The translations under genes and the position numbers were made by a program. The notes under the pieces were generated by a model. The model saw only the letters and a list, made by a program, of their open reading frames with translations, searched no databases and had not been told where the DNA came from. Below are positions 6,274 to 13,235 of a stretch of 15,806 nt of DNA, piece by piece. The stretch is taken from the NCBI GenBank assembly GCA_015661535.1, contig DQVY01000275.1, positions 1 to 15,806 of the forward strand, written 5' to 3'. Source of the DNA: Sulfurovum sp. GTDB taxonomy: Bacteria; Campylobacterota; Campylobacteria; Campylobacterales; Sulfurovaceae. Position 1 is the stretch's first letter. Each line of letters begins with the position of its first letter.

Positions 6274-8789
6274 TATTCTAACCCTAATGTATTATCGTTA
6301 TTTGATGTTTCATTTTCAACACTCTCATCTTCTGAGTCCTCTTCAGGTTTCTCTTCTTTGGCACATTTCGCCATACTCACTACAATGTCTTTTTTCTCTA
6401 CAGAAACCACTTTTACACCAGAGGTATTACGCCCTGCTTTACGGATGGTTTCCATATCGACACGTATCATCTTGCCTATGGAAGTCAAACACATAAGGTC
6501 TTTGTCTTCTTCTACCGCTACTACACCGACAACATCACCTGTTTTAGTGGTAAGTTTCATGGAAATGACCCCTTTACCTGCACGGTTTTGTTCACGATAC
6601 TCTGAAGCAGAAGTACGTTTACCAAGCCCTTTCTCAGAAAGCATTAGGAGTTCATCTTCTTCATCTTCTATGGTAATGGCACCACATACATAGTCATCTA
6701 CGATTTTAAATTTAATCGCTGTTACCCCACGTGAAACCCTGCCGATCTCTCTGGCATCTTCCACTTTAAATCGGATGCACAGACCTTTTTTCGTCGCTAC
6801 AAAGAGCCATTTTGTGTCAGGTTTTACGATCTTCGCTTCTACAATAGCATCTGCCTCATCAAGGTTAATAGCCCTTACACCGTTAGATCTGATGTTTGAG
6901 TATTCAGAAAGGTTGGTACGTTTCACGATACCATTTTTCGTGAATAATACAAGCCCTTTGTCATCGTTAAAGTCAGTGGTCGGGATGATCGCCATGATCT
7001 TCTCATCTTTTTGAAGATTAATGAGGTTCACAACCGCCTTGCCTTTAGCCGTACGTGACCCTTCAGGGATCCTGTAGACTTTCAGCCAGTAGAGTTGTCC
7101 ACGGTCTGTTACAAACATGAGTGTATCATGGGTATTTGAGGTAAAGAAGCTCTCTATGAAGTCATCATCATAAGTTGTTACAGCTGTTTTGCCTTTACCG
7201 CCGCGGTGTTGTTTTTCATACTGTTTGACCGGCACACGTTTAATGTACCCACGGTGTGTGATCGTCACAACCATCGGCTCATTTGGAATGAGATCTTCAA
7301 TGTCTATGTCATCATAATCATCTACAATTTCCGTACGTCTAGGGATGCTGAATTTATCACCTATTTCTACCAACTCTTCACGAATGATCACATTGATCTT
7401 TTCTTCAGATTTTAAGATACTTTCAAGTTCTGCAATGAGTTTAAGCAGTTCTGCCAACTCATTTTCAATCTTCTCTATGGCAAGACCGGTTAAACGTCTC
7501 AATCTCATCTCAAGTATGGCTTTTGCCTGGATCTCAGAGAGTTTAAAACGTGAGATAAGGTTTTCCATAGCATCAGCATCATCTGAAGAGGCACGAATGA
7601 TCTTTATCACTTCATCGATGTTGTCCACAGCAATTTTGAGACCTTCTAAAATATGCGCTCTCGCTCTTGCTTTTTCAAGGTCAAAGATGGTTCTTCGGAT
7701 CACCACTGTTTTTCTGTGTTTTAAGAAAATGTCAAACAGTTCCATAAGGTTAAAGACTTTTGGTTCTTTGTTGTTGATCGCTAACATGATGATCCCAAAG
7801 GTCACTTGCATCTGTGTCTGTTTAAAGAGGTTGTTTACCACTATCTCAGACATAGCATCACGTTTAAGCTCAATGACCACACGCATACCATCACGGTCAG
7901 ATTCATCACGTATTTCAGAGATACCTTCAATGTGTTTGTCACGTACCAGTTGTGCGATGTTCTCTATGAGTCTTGATTTATTGACCTGGAAAGGAAGCTC
8001 ATCGATGATAATGATCTCTTTTGTTTTTGTCTCTTCTATGTGTGTTTTTGCACGTACTTTAATACGTCCACGCCCTGTCGTATAGGCATCGGTGATACCT
8101 TTTTTACCAAAAATGATCCCCCCTGTCGGAAAGTCAGGACCTTTGACGATTTTCATCATATCTTCTACGGTAGAATCTGCATTGTCTATACGTAAGACCA
8201 AGGCTTCTATAAGCTCTTCCAGACGATGAGGAGGAATGTTTGTTGCCATACCAACCGCAATACCGCTTGAACCATTGAGTAAGAGGTTCGGTACACGTGC
8301 AGGAAGTACATCCGGCTCAGACATGGAATCATCGTAGTTTGGTACAAAGTCTACCGTATCTTTGTCAAGGTCAGAAAGTAACTCTTCTGCTATCTTGGTC
8401 ATACGTGCTTCGGTGTATCTCATAGCCGCTGCATTATCCCCATCAACAGAACCAAAGTTACCTTGACCGTCTACAAGCGGTGCCTGCATAGAGAAGTCCT
8501 GTGCCATACGTACCAATGCATCATACACAGAGTTATCACCATGCGGGTGGTACTTACCGATAACATCTCCGACAATACGTGCCGATTTTTTGTAAGGACT
8601 TCTATGCGAAAGGTGTAAGTCTTCCATCGCATAAAGAATTCTTCTGTGTACCGGTTTAAGTCCATCACGGGCATCTGGCAGTGCACGACCTACGATGACT
8701 GACATAGAGTAGTCAAGGTAGCTCGCCTTCATACTGTCTTCTATCAGTATCTCTTGGGTATTTTCATTGTTTTCAAATAAATCAGACAA
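6273..8789 (-). CDS. gyrA: DNA gyrase subunit A
   Basis: This is the breakage-reunion subunit of the type II topoisomerase that introduces negative supercoils; it partners with GyrB, which is not in the window. The 838 residues are full length. SYLDYSMSVIVGRALPDARDGLKPVHRR opens the catalytic domain at residue 23. The catalytic Tyr125 is in AAMRYTEARM. The GyrA box QHRGGKG (527-533) begins the C-terminal beta-pinwheel, and the tail (from about 805) is acidic. The quinolone-resistance region reads HPHGDNSVYDAL, with Asn86 where E. coli has Ser83, as in wild-type Helicobacter pylori. The start codon is TTG (8789-8787), preceded by a strong AAGGA site; no better in-frame start exists before the conserved region. 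It is the first gene of the minus-strand train. Confidence 0.98.
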   Translation of the reverse strand: MSDLFENNENTQEILIEDSMKASYLDYSMSVIVGRALPDARDGLKPVHRRILYAMEDLHLSHRSPYKKSARIVGDVIGKYHPHGDNSVYDALVRMAQDFSMQAPLVDGQGNFGSVDGDNAAAMRYTEARMTKIAEELLSDLDKDTVDFVPNYDDSMSEPDVLPARVPNLLLNGSSGIAVGMATNIPPHRLEELIEALVLRIDNADSTVEDMMKIVKGPDFPTGGIIFGKKGITDAYTTGRGRIKVRAKTHIEETKTKEIIIIDELPFQVNKSRLIENIAQLVRDKHIEGISEIRDESDRDGMRVVIELKRDAMSEIVVNNLFKQTQMQVTFGIIMLAINNKEPKVFNLMELFDIFLKHRKTVVIRRTIFDLEKARARAHILEGLKIAVDNIDEVIKIIRASSDDADAMENLISRFKLSEIQAKAILEMRLRRLTGLAIEKIENELAELLKLIAELESILKSEEKINVIIREELVEIGDKFSIPRRTEIVDDYDDIDIEDLIPNEPMVVTITHRGYIKRVPVKQYEKQHRGGKGKTAVTTYDDDFIESFFTSNTHDTLMFVTDRGQLYWLKVYRIPEGSRTAKGKAVVNLINLQKDEKIMAIIPTTDFNDDKGLVLFTKNGIVKRTNLSEYSNIRSNGVRAINLDEADAIVEAKIVKPDTKWLFVATKKGLCIRFKVEDAREIGRVSRGVTAIKFKIVDDYVCGAITIEDEEDELLMLSEKGLGKRTSASEYREQNRAGKGVISMKLTTKTGDVVGVVAVEEDKDLMCLTSIGKMIRVDMETIRKAGRNTSGVKVVSVEKKDIVVSMAKCAKEEKPEEDSEDESVENETSNNDNTLGLE

Positions 8790-8968
8790 TCTTCTTCCTT
8801 TTAAATCAAAGTTAGATGATTTTATCTTTTTTTGTTAGTAAAATGACTTAAAAATGGCTCAAAATCGCTTCCAGGGTACTTTATTTGGATTTTTTACTAT
8901 TTTAGACTTTTTTGGTTAACATAATATAATAGTAAAAATGGCTTATTTTGTCTATCTATGTCATAGAT
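8790..8968 (-). promoter_or_regulatory. gyrA: gyrA upstream region with candidate promoters
   Basis: This AT-rich gap of 179 bases lies between the AsmA-like gene and gyrA. On the minus strand TAAAAT (8824-8819) is the best -10 candidate, giving a leader of about 22 bases. A second AT-rich -10-like block (TATTAT/TATATT) lies at 8930-8921. An exact 11-base direct repeat, TAAAAATGGCT on the plus strand, occurs at 8849-8859 and 8933-8943, each copy upstream of one -10 candidate. A palindrome ATCTATG-T-CATAGAT (8954-8968) touches the stop of the AsmA-like gene; it could be a weak terminator stem or a binding site. No gene was seen in the gap. Confidence 0.45.
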
Positions 8969-11482
8969 CTAAAATTTCAAACCTTTTAACAAACCGCCAA
9001 GATTACCACCCAAAGCATCATTTATTTTTTGCCCTGTTTTACTCTTCAGGATCTTAGTCTTCATTTCATCAGTCATAAGAGAGGCAGGGTCTATAGAGAT
9101 ACTCGGATGATCTACATTACCTTTTATCTTACCAGTGATCGTTGTTTTTTCATACACAAATTTAAAGTTTGCACTGTTGATATTCTTCATTTTATTGAAT
9201 CTACCAGAACTGATCTCGATCAATGCTCTTTTGCCTTTGGCATTTAGTGTATAGCTTACAATGTTACCTTTTATATTTGCATCTAATCTTGTCGTTTTAA
9301 AGATAATACGCGAGGGGTCTTTTTTTAACAAAAGTTTCACTGTCTGGGTCAATTTACTCGGTGCAATTTTAAAATCTTCTATGGACAAATGCATGACACC
9401 TGAGTCTCTTTTAAGATCATACCTACTGTTACCGGATGAATTCCCCAGGAAGAATGCTTTGTGCCCTGACATTTTCAATATATTCTCTATAGGTACCTTA
9501 GTGATCTTGCTTGTCAGGATATCCTCTTTAAGTAGATATTGAATGTTCCCGCCAAGTGATTGTGTAACACCTGTAACTTTTAAACGTTTATGTTGGCTTG
9601 CTTTTCCCTTGAGCGATAACTTTCCATACAGTTTCCTGCGGGTAAGTATATAAAGTTTTGTCAGATCAGGTATGTCTATACTGTAATCTGTAGTATATGC
9701 ACTCTGTTTAATGTCAAAAATGGTATTTTTCAACCTCACAGTGGCAATACCTGTTTTCAACGTTGTATTGAAATACGCTTTGCCTTTTTTAATGTTTCCT
9801 TTACTCTCTACTTTCACTGTGGTGTTAAGTGCTTTTCCTATGAGTTTTTTCATCTCTTTGGGTTGCGTGACCATGGTATTGCTGTTTATAGAAAACTTCC
9901 CTTCCCATGTTTTAAGGTTTGTCATCTCTACTTTAGTATTTACCTTTCCCCTAAGTGCTGCCGGCTGTCCTGCCAAAGCCATAAGACGTGCGACATAAAG
10001 GCCGACTGCATCAACGCTTGCTGTTCTGCTGTCATAGTGAAAGTCCATTTTTTCACCTAAACCTGCGGTACTGCCTTTTAGCACTATATGGTCAGTCATT
10101 GCAAGCGTGCCTTTTGCATTTACTTTTGTTTTCTTTACCTTTTTTGATGCTGGCATAAACATAGTGATATCATGCAGCTGTACTGCATAGTTTGTATTCA
10201 TATACTGGTTTTCCAAATTTACTTTTATGTTTGAAAGTATCAAATCAGCCAAAATAGACGTGAACTTAGCACTCCCTTCTAACTTCTTATTTGCAATTTT
10301 ACCTTTGGAGTCAAATGCATAACTGGCATTTTTAGGAAGTGTATAGCCTAAATTTTTTTCAATAGATCTTTTATTTAATGTACCGTTTTTTACGCTTAAT
10401 TCATAGCTACCTGCGTCCATGGCTTTGTTCTCAAGCCACGCTGTACCGCTTAACTCACCTGTAGCCAACGCTGGTTGTTTCATAAGATGCAACAGTTTAG
10501 CCACAGCGATCTTCTTTGCTGTCACAACAGGCTTCTCCCCCAAGTCAAAGGACAATTCACCGCCAAGAGAGTTACTTCTTCCTGTTATGTTTACTTTTTC
10601 ATCTGCTATTTCTGCCTCTCCCTTGATGTTAAAGGCACCCTGCATTTTATTTTTAGTCAATATTCGCATCTCTTGTACATCCAGACTATACTTGGCAAGT
10701 AGCTTTTTACTTCCCAGATCAATACTCGCCTGATACACATGCATTTTAAATAGATTACTGTTTACGTCTGCCAATAACTCTACGATCTTACCTTTAAGTA
10801 CGGCATCAACCTTTGCAGTGACATAACTTTTTTTAGGAAGTTCAAACTTGTATAACTTTTTTACCAAAGCTTCATTGAAACTTGCTTTCTTAAGTACAAT
10901 ATGTCCAAAGCCCTTTGCACCCTCTTCACCTATGGTCGGCATATCGATGTTCACATCTACCTTCCCTCTTGCTAAGGCAGGCTGACCTGAAAGTTGCAGC
11001 AGCTCAGCGAACTCAATACTTTTTATGGTGGCTTTTATTTTTTGAGGGGTATGATCGACTACACGCAAAGCATACTCAAGTGGTGCATCCAAAGCTGTGC
11101 CATTGCCATCTATAGATAGATCAGAGGGTGTACCTTCAAAACGTCCTATAATATTTGCCTGTCTCAATTTTACTTCATCATAGACAAAGTTTTCTGCTGT
11201 GAGCCGGTAAATACCTTTAAAGGATTGTCTGAGTAAATTGTAGTTGATCACAACTTCAATGTCCAGGTCCTTGTTTACTTGCATATGAAAGTTTGCATTG
11301 TCAGACGCTATAGAAAACGTACTAAAGTCTACAGACATGCCAAGTTCTTTTTCCATTTTACGCTCTACATAAGGTTTCAGTGTCTCATTTCCAAGGGGAG
11401 AAAAAAGGAAGAGAAGTGTACCTGTCAGTACAAGAGAAAAGAGCACAAATACGATAATGAGTTTTTTTAATAATGTTTTCAT
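8969..11482 (-). CDS. AsmA-like membrane-anchored repeat protein
   Basis: This large envelope protein has 837 residues from the preferred ATG at 11482. An N-terminal signal anchor (MKTLLKKLIIVFVLFSLVLTGTL) is followed by a long, beta-strand-rich periplasmic part, and the C-terminus GNVDHPSISIDPASLM is typical of AsmA/TamB-like proteins. Four tandem repeats of about 169 residues are visible. With residues counted from the GTG at 11524, the QPA or equivalent falls at 181, 350, 520 and 688, and the preceding SLGG-like motif at 317, 486 and 655. Related proteins (AsmA, TamB, YhdP) are implicated in lipid transport to, or assembly of, the outer membrane; that role is inferred here. An upstream GTG (11524) adds 14 residues before the signal anchor and lacks a good ribosome binding site. 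Confidence 0.75.
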   Translation of the reverse strand: MKTLLKKLIIVFVLFSLVLTGTLLFLFSPLGNETLKPYVERKMEKELGMSVDFSTFSIASDNANFHMQVNKDLDIEVVINYNLLRQSFKGIYRLTAENFVYDEVKLRQANIIGRFEGTPSDLSIDGNGTALDAPLEYALRVVDHTPQKIKATIKSIEFAELLQLSGQPALARGKVDVNIDMPTIGEEGAKGFGHIVLKKASFNEALVKKLYKFELPKKSYVTAKVDAVLKGKIVELLADVNSNLFKMHVYQASIDLGSKKLLAKYSLDVQEMRILTKNKMQGAFNIKGEAEIADEKVNITGRSNSLGGELSFDLGEKPVVTAKKIAVAKLLHLMKQPALATGELSGTAWLENKAMDAGSYELSVKNGTLNKRSIEKNLGYTLPKNASYAFDSKGKIANKKLEGSAKFTSILADLILSNIKVNLENQYMNTNYAVQLHDITMFMPASKKVKKTKVNAKGTLAMTDHIVLKGSTAGLGEKMDFHYDSRTASVDAVGLYVARLMALAGQPAALRGKVNTKVEMTNLKTWEGKFSINSNTMVTQPKEMKKLIGKALNTTVKVESKGNIKKGKAYFNTTLKTGIATVRLKNTIFDIKQSAYTTDYSIDIPDLTKLYILTRRKLYGKLSLKGKASQHKRLKVTGVTQSLGGNIQYLLKEDILTSKITKVPIENILKMSGHKAFFLGNSSGNSRYDLKRDSGVMHLSIEDFKIAPSKLTQTVKLLLKKDPSRIIFKTTRLDANIKGNIVSYTLNAKGKRALIEISSGRFNKMKNINSANFKFVYEKTTITGKIKGNVDHPSISIDPASLMTDEMKTKILKSKTGQKINDALGGNLGGLLKGLKF

Positions 11483-11489
11483 AAGATGT

Positions 11490-11517
11490 ATTATACTTAA
11501 GAAAGCGTTAAGTCCAA
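11490..11517 (-). promoter_or_regulatory. Promoter of the AsmA-like gene, possibly leaderless
   Basis: On the minus strand TTGGAC (11517-11512) and TATAAT (11495-11490) are separated by 16 bases. The expected start of transcription is at about 11483-11484, directly next to the ATG at 11482, and no ribosome binding site precedes that ATG. This fits a leaderless mRNA. The alternative, translation from GTG 11524, would put this promoter inside the coding region. Confidence 0.5.
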
Positions 11518-11554
11518 GAAGCACTTCATTAACATACTCTTAACATTCTTTGTC

Positions 11555-11560
11555 TATAAT
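11555..11560 (+). promoter_or_regulatory. -10 element of the exbB-exbD promoter
   Basis: A perfect TATAAT lies 27 bases before the exbB ATG. No good -35 is present, as is common for housekeeping promoters in Campylobacterota. Two copies of TTAACAT (11529-11535 and 11540-11546), 11 bases apart, occupy the region just upstream and could be a helically phased binding site. The ribosome binding site CAGGA is at 11577-11581. Confidence 0.55.
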
Positions 11561-11587
11561 CTATTTAATTTATTTCCAGGATAATAC

Positions 11588-12025
11588 ATGCAAATTGAAC
11601 AACTAAAAGACGTCGTAGATTACGGGATCATAGGCTTTCTCGTTTTCTTAAGTTTCATTACTTTTGCCTATGCCATAGAAAGAATGCTTTTCTACCGTGC
11701 AGTAAAAGTTCGAGATTACAAACATAAACTTTCACTTGAGATAGACCTTTCCAAACGTCTGGCAACCATCGCTTCTATAGGTGTAAATGCTCCCTACATC
11801 GGACTACTTGGAACTGTAATTGCCATCATCCTCACGTTTTACATCATTGGTGACCAGCAAGACACTATTGACCCAGGGGAGATCATGAAACACTTGGCAC
11901 TTGCACTCAAAGCTACTGCGGCAGGACTTGTGGTTGCCATCCCGGCTACGGTACTTTACAATGCACTACTCAGCAAAGTAGATATACTCCTTTCCAAATG
12001 GGAAATTGCACAGGATGAGAAGTAA
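11588..12025 (+). CDS. exbB: ExbB-type proton channel subunit (MotA/TolQ/ExbB family)
   Basis: This inner-membrane subunit of a proton-driven motor normally powers TonB-dependent uptake (siderophores, haem, vitamin B12) across the outer membrane. It is 145 residues long, the short Helicobacter-like form. Three membrane segments lie at about 12-33, 68-88 and 108-128. The family motifs APYIGLLGTV (68-77) and ALKATAAGLVVAIPA (106-120) line the channel. The exbD gene starts three bases after its stop, so the two are co-transcribed. TolQ is an alternative name, but the short length and the two-gene arrangement favour ExbB. No tonB gene is present nearby. Confidence 0.88.
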   Translation: MQIEQLKDVVDYGIIGFLVFLSFITFAYAIERMLFYRAVKVRDYKHKLSLEIDLSKRLATIASIGVNAPYIGLLGTVIAIILTFYIIGDQQDTIDPGEIMKHLALALKATAAGLVVAIPATVLYNALLSKVDILLSKWEIAQDEK

Positions 12026-12028
12026 GGT

Positions 12029-12406
12029 ATGAGACGCGAACGATTTGATAAAATGAATGTCGTGCCCTTCATTGACATTGTTTTGGTCTTACTTGTTATC
12101 ATCTTGGCCACTTCAACCTTTGTAAAAAACAAGAGCATCAAGGTCGAGCTTCCAAGTGCGAGCTCCAAAAAAAGTGAAGAGAAAAAAAGTATCCAGATAG
12201 CAGTTGACAAAGAAGGTAAATACTCTTACGGAAACGAGATCTTAGCCCTTGACCTCATCAAAGAAAAACTCATGAAACTTGACCCTAAAAAGGACCTTAT
12301 CTCTTTACGTATGGATAAGAGTTCAGAGTTTCGTTACTTTGTAGATGTCATCGATATTCTCAAAACCAAAGGCTTTGAGAATATTTCTATTATTACCAAG
12401 CAGTAG
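12029..12406 (+). CDS. exbD: ExbD-type biopolymer transport protein
   Basis: This 125-residue partner of ExbB has one N-terminal membrane helix (about 11-31) carrying the proton-relay aspartate Asp16 in VPFIDIVLVLL. A periplasmic domain of ExbD/TolR fold follows (about 45-125), with a lysine-rich linker (PSASSKKSEEKKS). It starts with MRRERFDKMNVVPFID, the family's standard opening. The exbB stop is three bases upstream. Its own TAG stop (12404-12406) lies inside a hairpin shared with the convergent thioredoxin gene. Confidence 0.9.
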   Translation: MRRERFDKMNVVPFIDIVLVLLVIILATSTFVKNKSIKVELPSASSKKSEEKKSIQIAVDKEGKYSYGNEILALDLIKEKLMKLDPKKDLISLRMDKSSEFRYFVDVIDILKTKGFENISIITKQ

Positions 12407-12433
12407 GTCGGGAGGCCCTCTTCCCGACCTACT
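12402..12433. terminator. Bidirectional hairpin between convergent exbD and thioredoxin genes
   Basis: A perfect 12-bp stem, AGTAGGTCGGGA (12402-12413) with TCCCGACCTACT (12422-12433), encloses an 8-base loop. Both stop codons are in the stem: TAG of exbD (12404-12406) and TAG of the thioredoxin gene (12431-12429, minus strand). The GC-rich stem at the meeting point of two transcripts suggests a two-way terminator, but neither side has a run of T, so termination strength is uncertain. Confidence 0.65.
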
Positions 12434-12746
12434 CCGTCATCATCCCATAAGGACGTTTAAGCTGCTCTGTAAGCTTATGCAAACTTACCGTTCTGCCCTC
12501 ACGAACAAACTCACGCCCGTCTAAAAATACCAAGATCGTAGGCAAAGCCAATACATTATAGTACGAAGAGATCTCTGCATACTCCTGAGCATCTAAGTAA
12601 ATTTGTTTGAGTTTTGGAAACTCTGTATCAAAGAGCTCTCTAAATTTTGGTCGCAAAGCATGGCATACACTGCAGTGTTCACCAGAGAAGTAGAGGAGCA
12701 CCCCTACTTCTTCCTGTATGGTTTGTTGTACTTGTTCCAGGGTCAT
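12429..12746 (-). CDS. Thioredoxin-family protein
   Basis: This is a 105-residue single-domain thioredoxin-fold protein. The redox motif is Cys25-Ser-Val-Cys28 in GEHCSVCHAL, differing from the canonical CGPC, and the cis-proline is Pro69 in LALPTILVF. No signal peptide is seen, so it is probably cytoplasmic. The variant CxxC dipeptide means its redox potential and partners may differ from a general thioredoxin. It follows the globin gene by 15 bases (ribosome binding site AAAGGA), so the two form an operon and may share a role in oxygen or nitrosative stress. Its stop is embedded in the shared terminal hairpin. Confidence 0.87.
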   Translation of the reverse strand: MTLEQVQQTIQEEVGVLLYFSGEHCSVCHALRPKFRELFDTEFPKLKQIYLDAQEYAEISSYYNVLALPTILVFLDGREFVREGRTVSLHKLTEQLKRPYGMMTE

Positions 12747-12761
12747 TATTTTCCTTTAGAT

Positions 12762-13169
12762 TTAATATTCATCATCATCCTCAAACTCATCCCCAATTTC
12801 CAAAAACTCCATAAACTTTTTAGCCAGTATCTCTGCTTTTTTATCGAATTTATCTGCTATTTCCGGGATAAATTGGGAATGTACATGTTTACTAAAAAGT
12901 TCTAGCCAACGCGCAAAGGTCTCTTCTGTAAGTTTACCTATAAACACATGAGGCAAGAAAGGGTCACCCATATAGCCCTTCTCCCCTGTCATCATCATGA
13001 GCCAGAAGTTATCCAGGGTTCTGAAATGCTCATACCACTTGTCATTTTTTAAGTCATCACCCAAAGCTTTTGTGAAAAAAGGTCCGACAAGGTCATCTTT
13101 TATAAGCATGGCATAAAAAGAACGTACCATTTTTTCTACCGAAGCTCTATCTACTTCTGTTGCAAGCAT
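12762..13169 (-). CDS. Group III truncated haemoglobin (Ctb-like globin)
   Basis: This 135-residue globin resembles the group III truncated haemoglobin Ctb of Campylobacter jejuni. Landmarks are FYAMLIKDDLVGPFF (B helix region), WYEHFRTLDNFWLMMMTGE (distal side, His48 at the likely E7 position) and GDPFLPH with the likely haem-binding proximal His74. RWLELF follows in the G helix. The C-terminus carries an acidic tail (IGDEFEDDDEY). Ctb is linked to microaerobic oxygen handling and nitrosative stress in Campylobacter; a similar role is inferred. The gene has its own promoter (TATAAT at 13202-13197 on the minus strand) and is followed by the thioredoxin gene in the same operon. Confidence 0.9.
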   Translation of the reverse strand: MLATEVDRASVEKMVRSFYAMLIKDDLVGPFFTKALGDDLKNDKWYEHFRTLDNFWLMMMTGEKGYMGDPFLPHVFIGKLTEETFARWLELFSKHVHSQFIPEIADKFDKKAEILAKKFMEFLEIGDEFEDDDEY

Positions 13170-13183
13170 GACTGCCCCTTTGT

Positions 13184-13217
13184 TATTTAGTAGCGTATTA
13201 TACCTAGTCGCTAAATA
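13184..13217 (-). promoter_or_regulatory. Globin promoter with flanking inverted repeat
   Basis: On the minus strand TATAAT (13202-13197) forms the -10, with transcription expected near 13190 and a leader of about 20 bases. The arms TAGCG (13191-13195) and CGCTA (13209-13213), each extended by related TATTTAG/TAAATA sequence, flank the -10 as an imperfect inverted repeat. This would suit a repressor or activator of the globin-thioredoxin pair. It is not the TTAAC-TGTTAA type of site used by the Campylobacter NssR regulator. Confidence 0.45.
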
Positions 13218-13235
13218 CTTTTTTATTGACCCATG

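Noticed and set aside
7345..8085. A 246-codon open frame on the plus strand opposite gyrA
   Set aside because: It is the antisense shadow of a highly conserved gyrA region; its serine-rich translation matches no family and it has no start signals.
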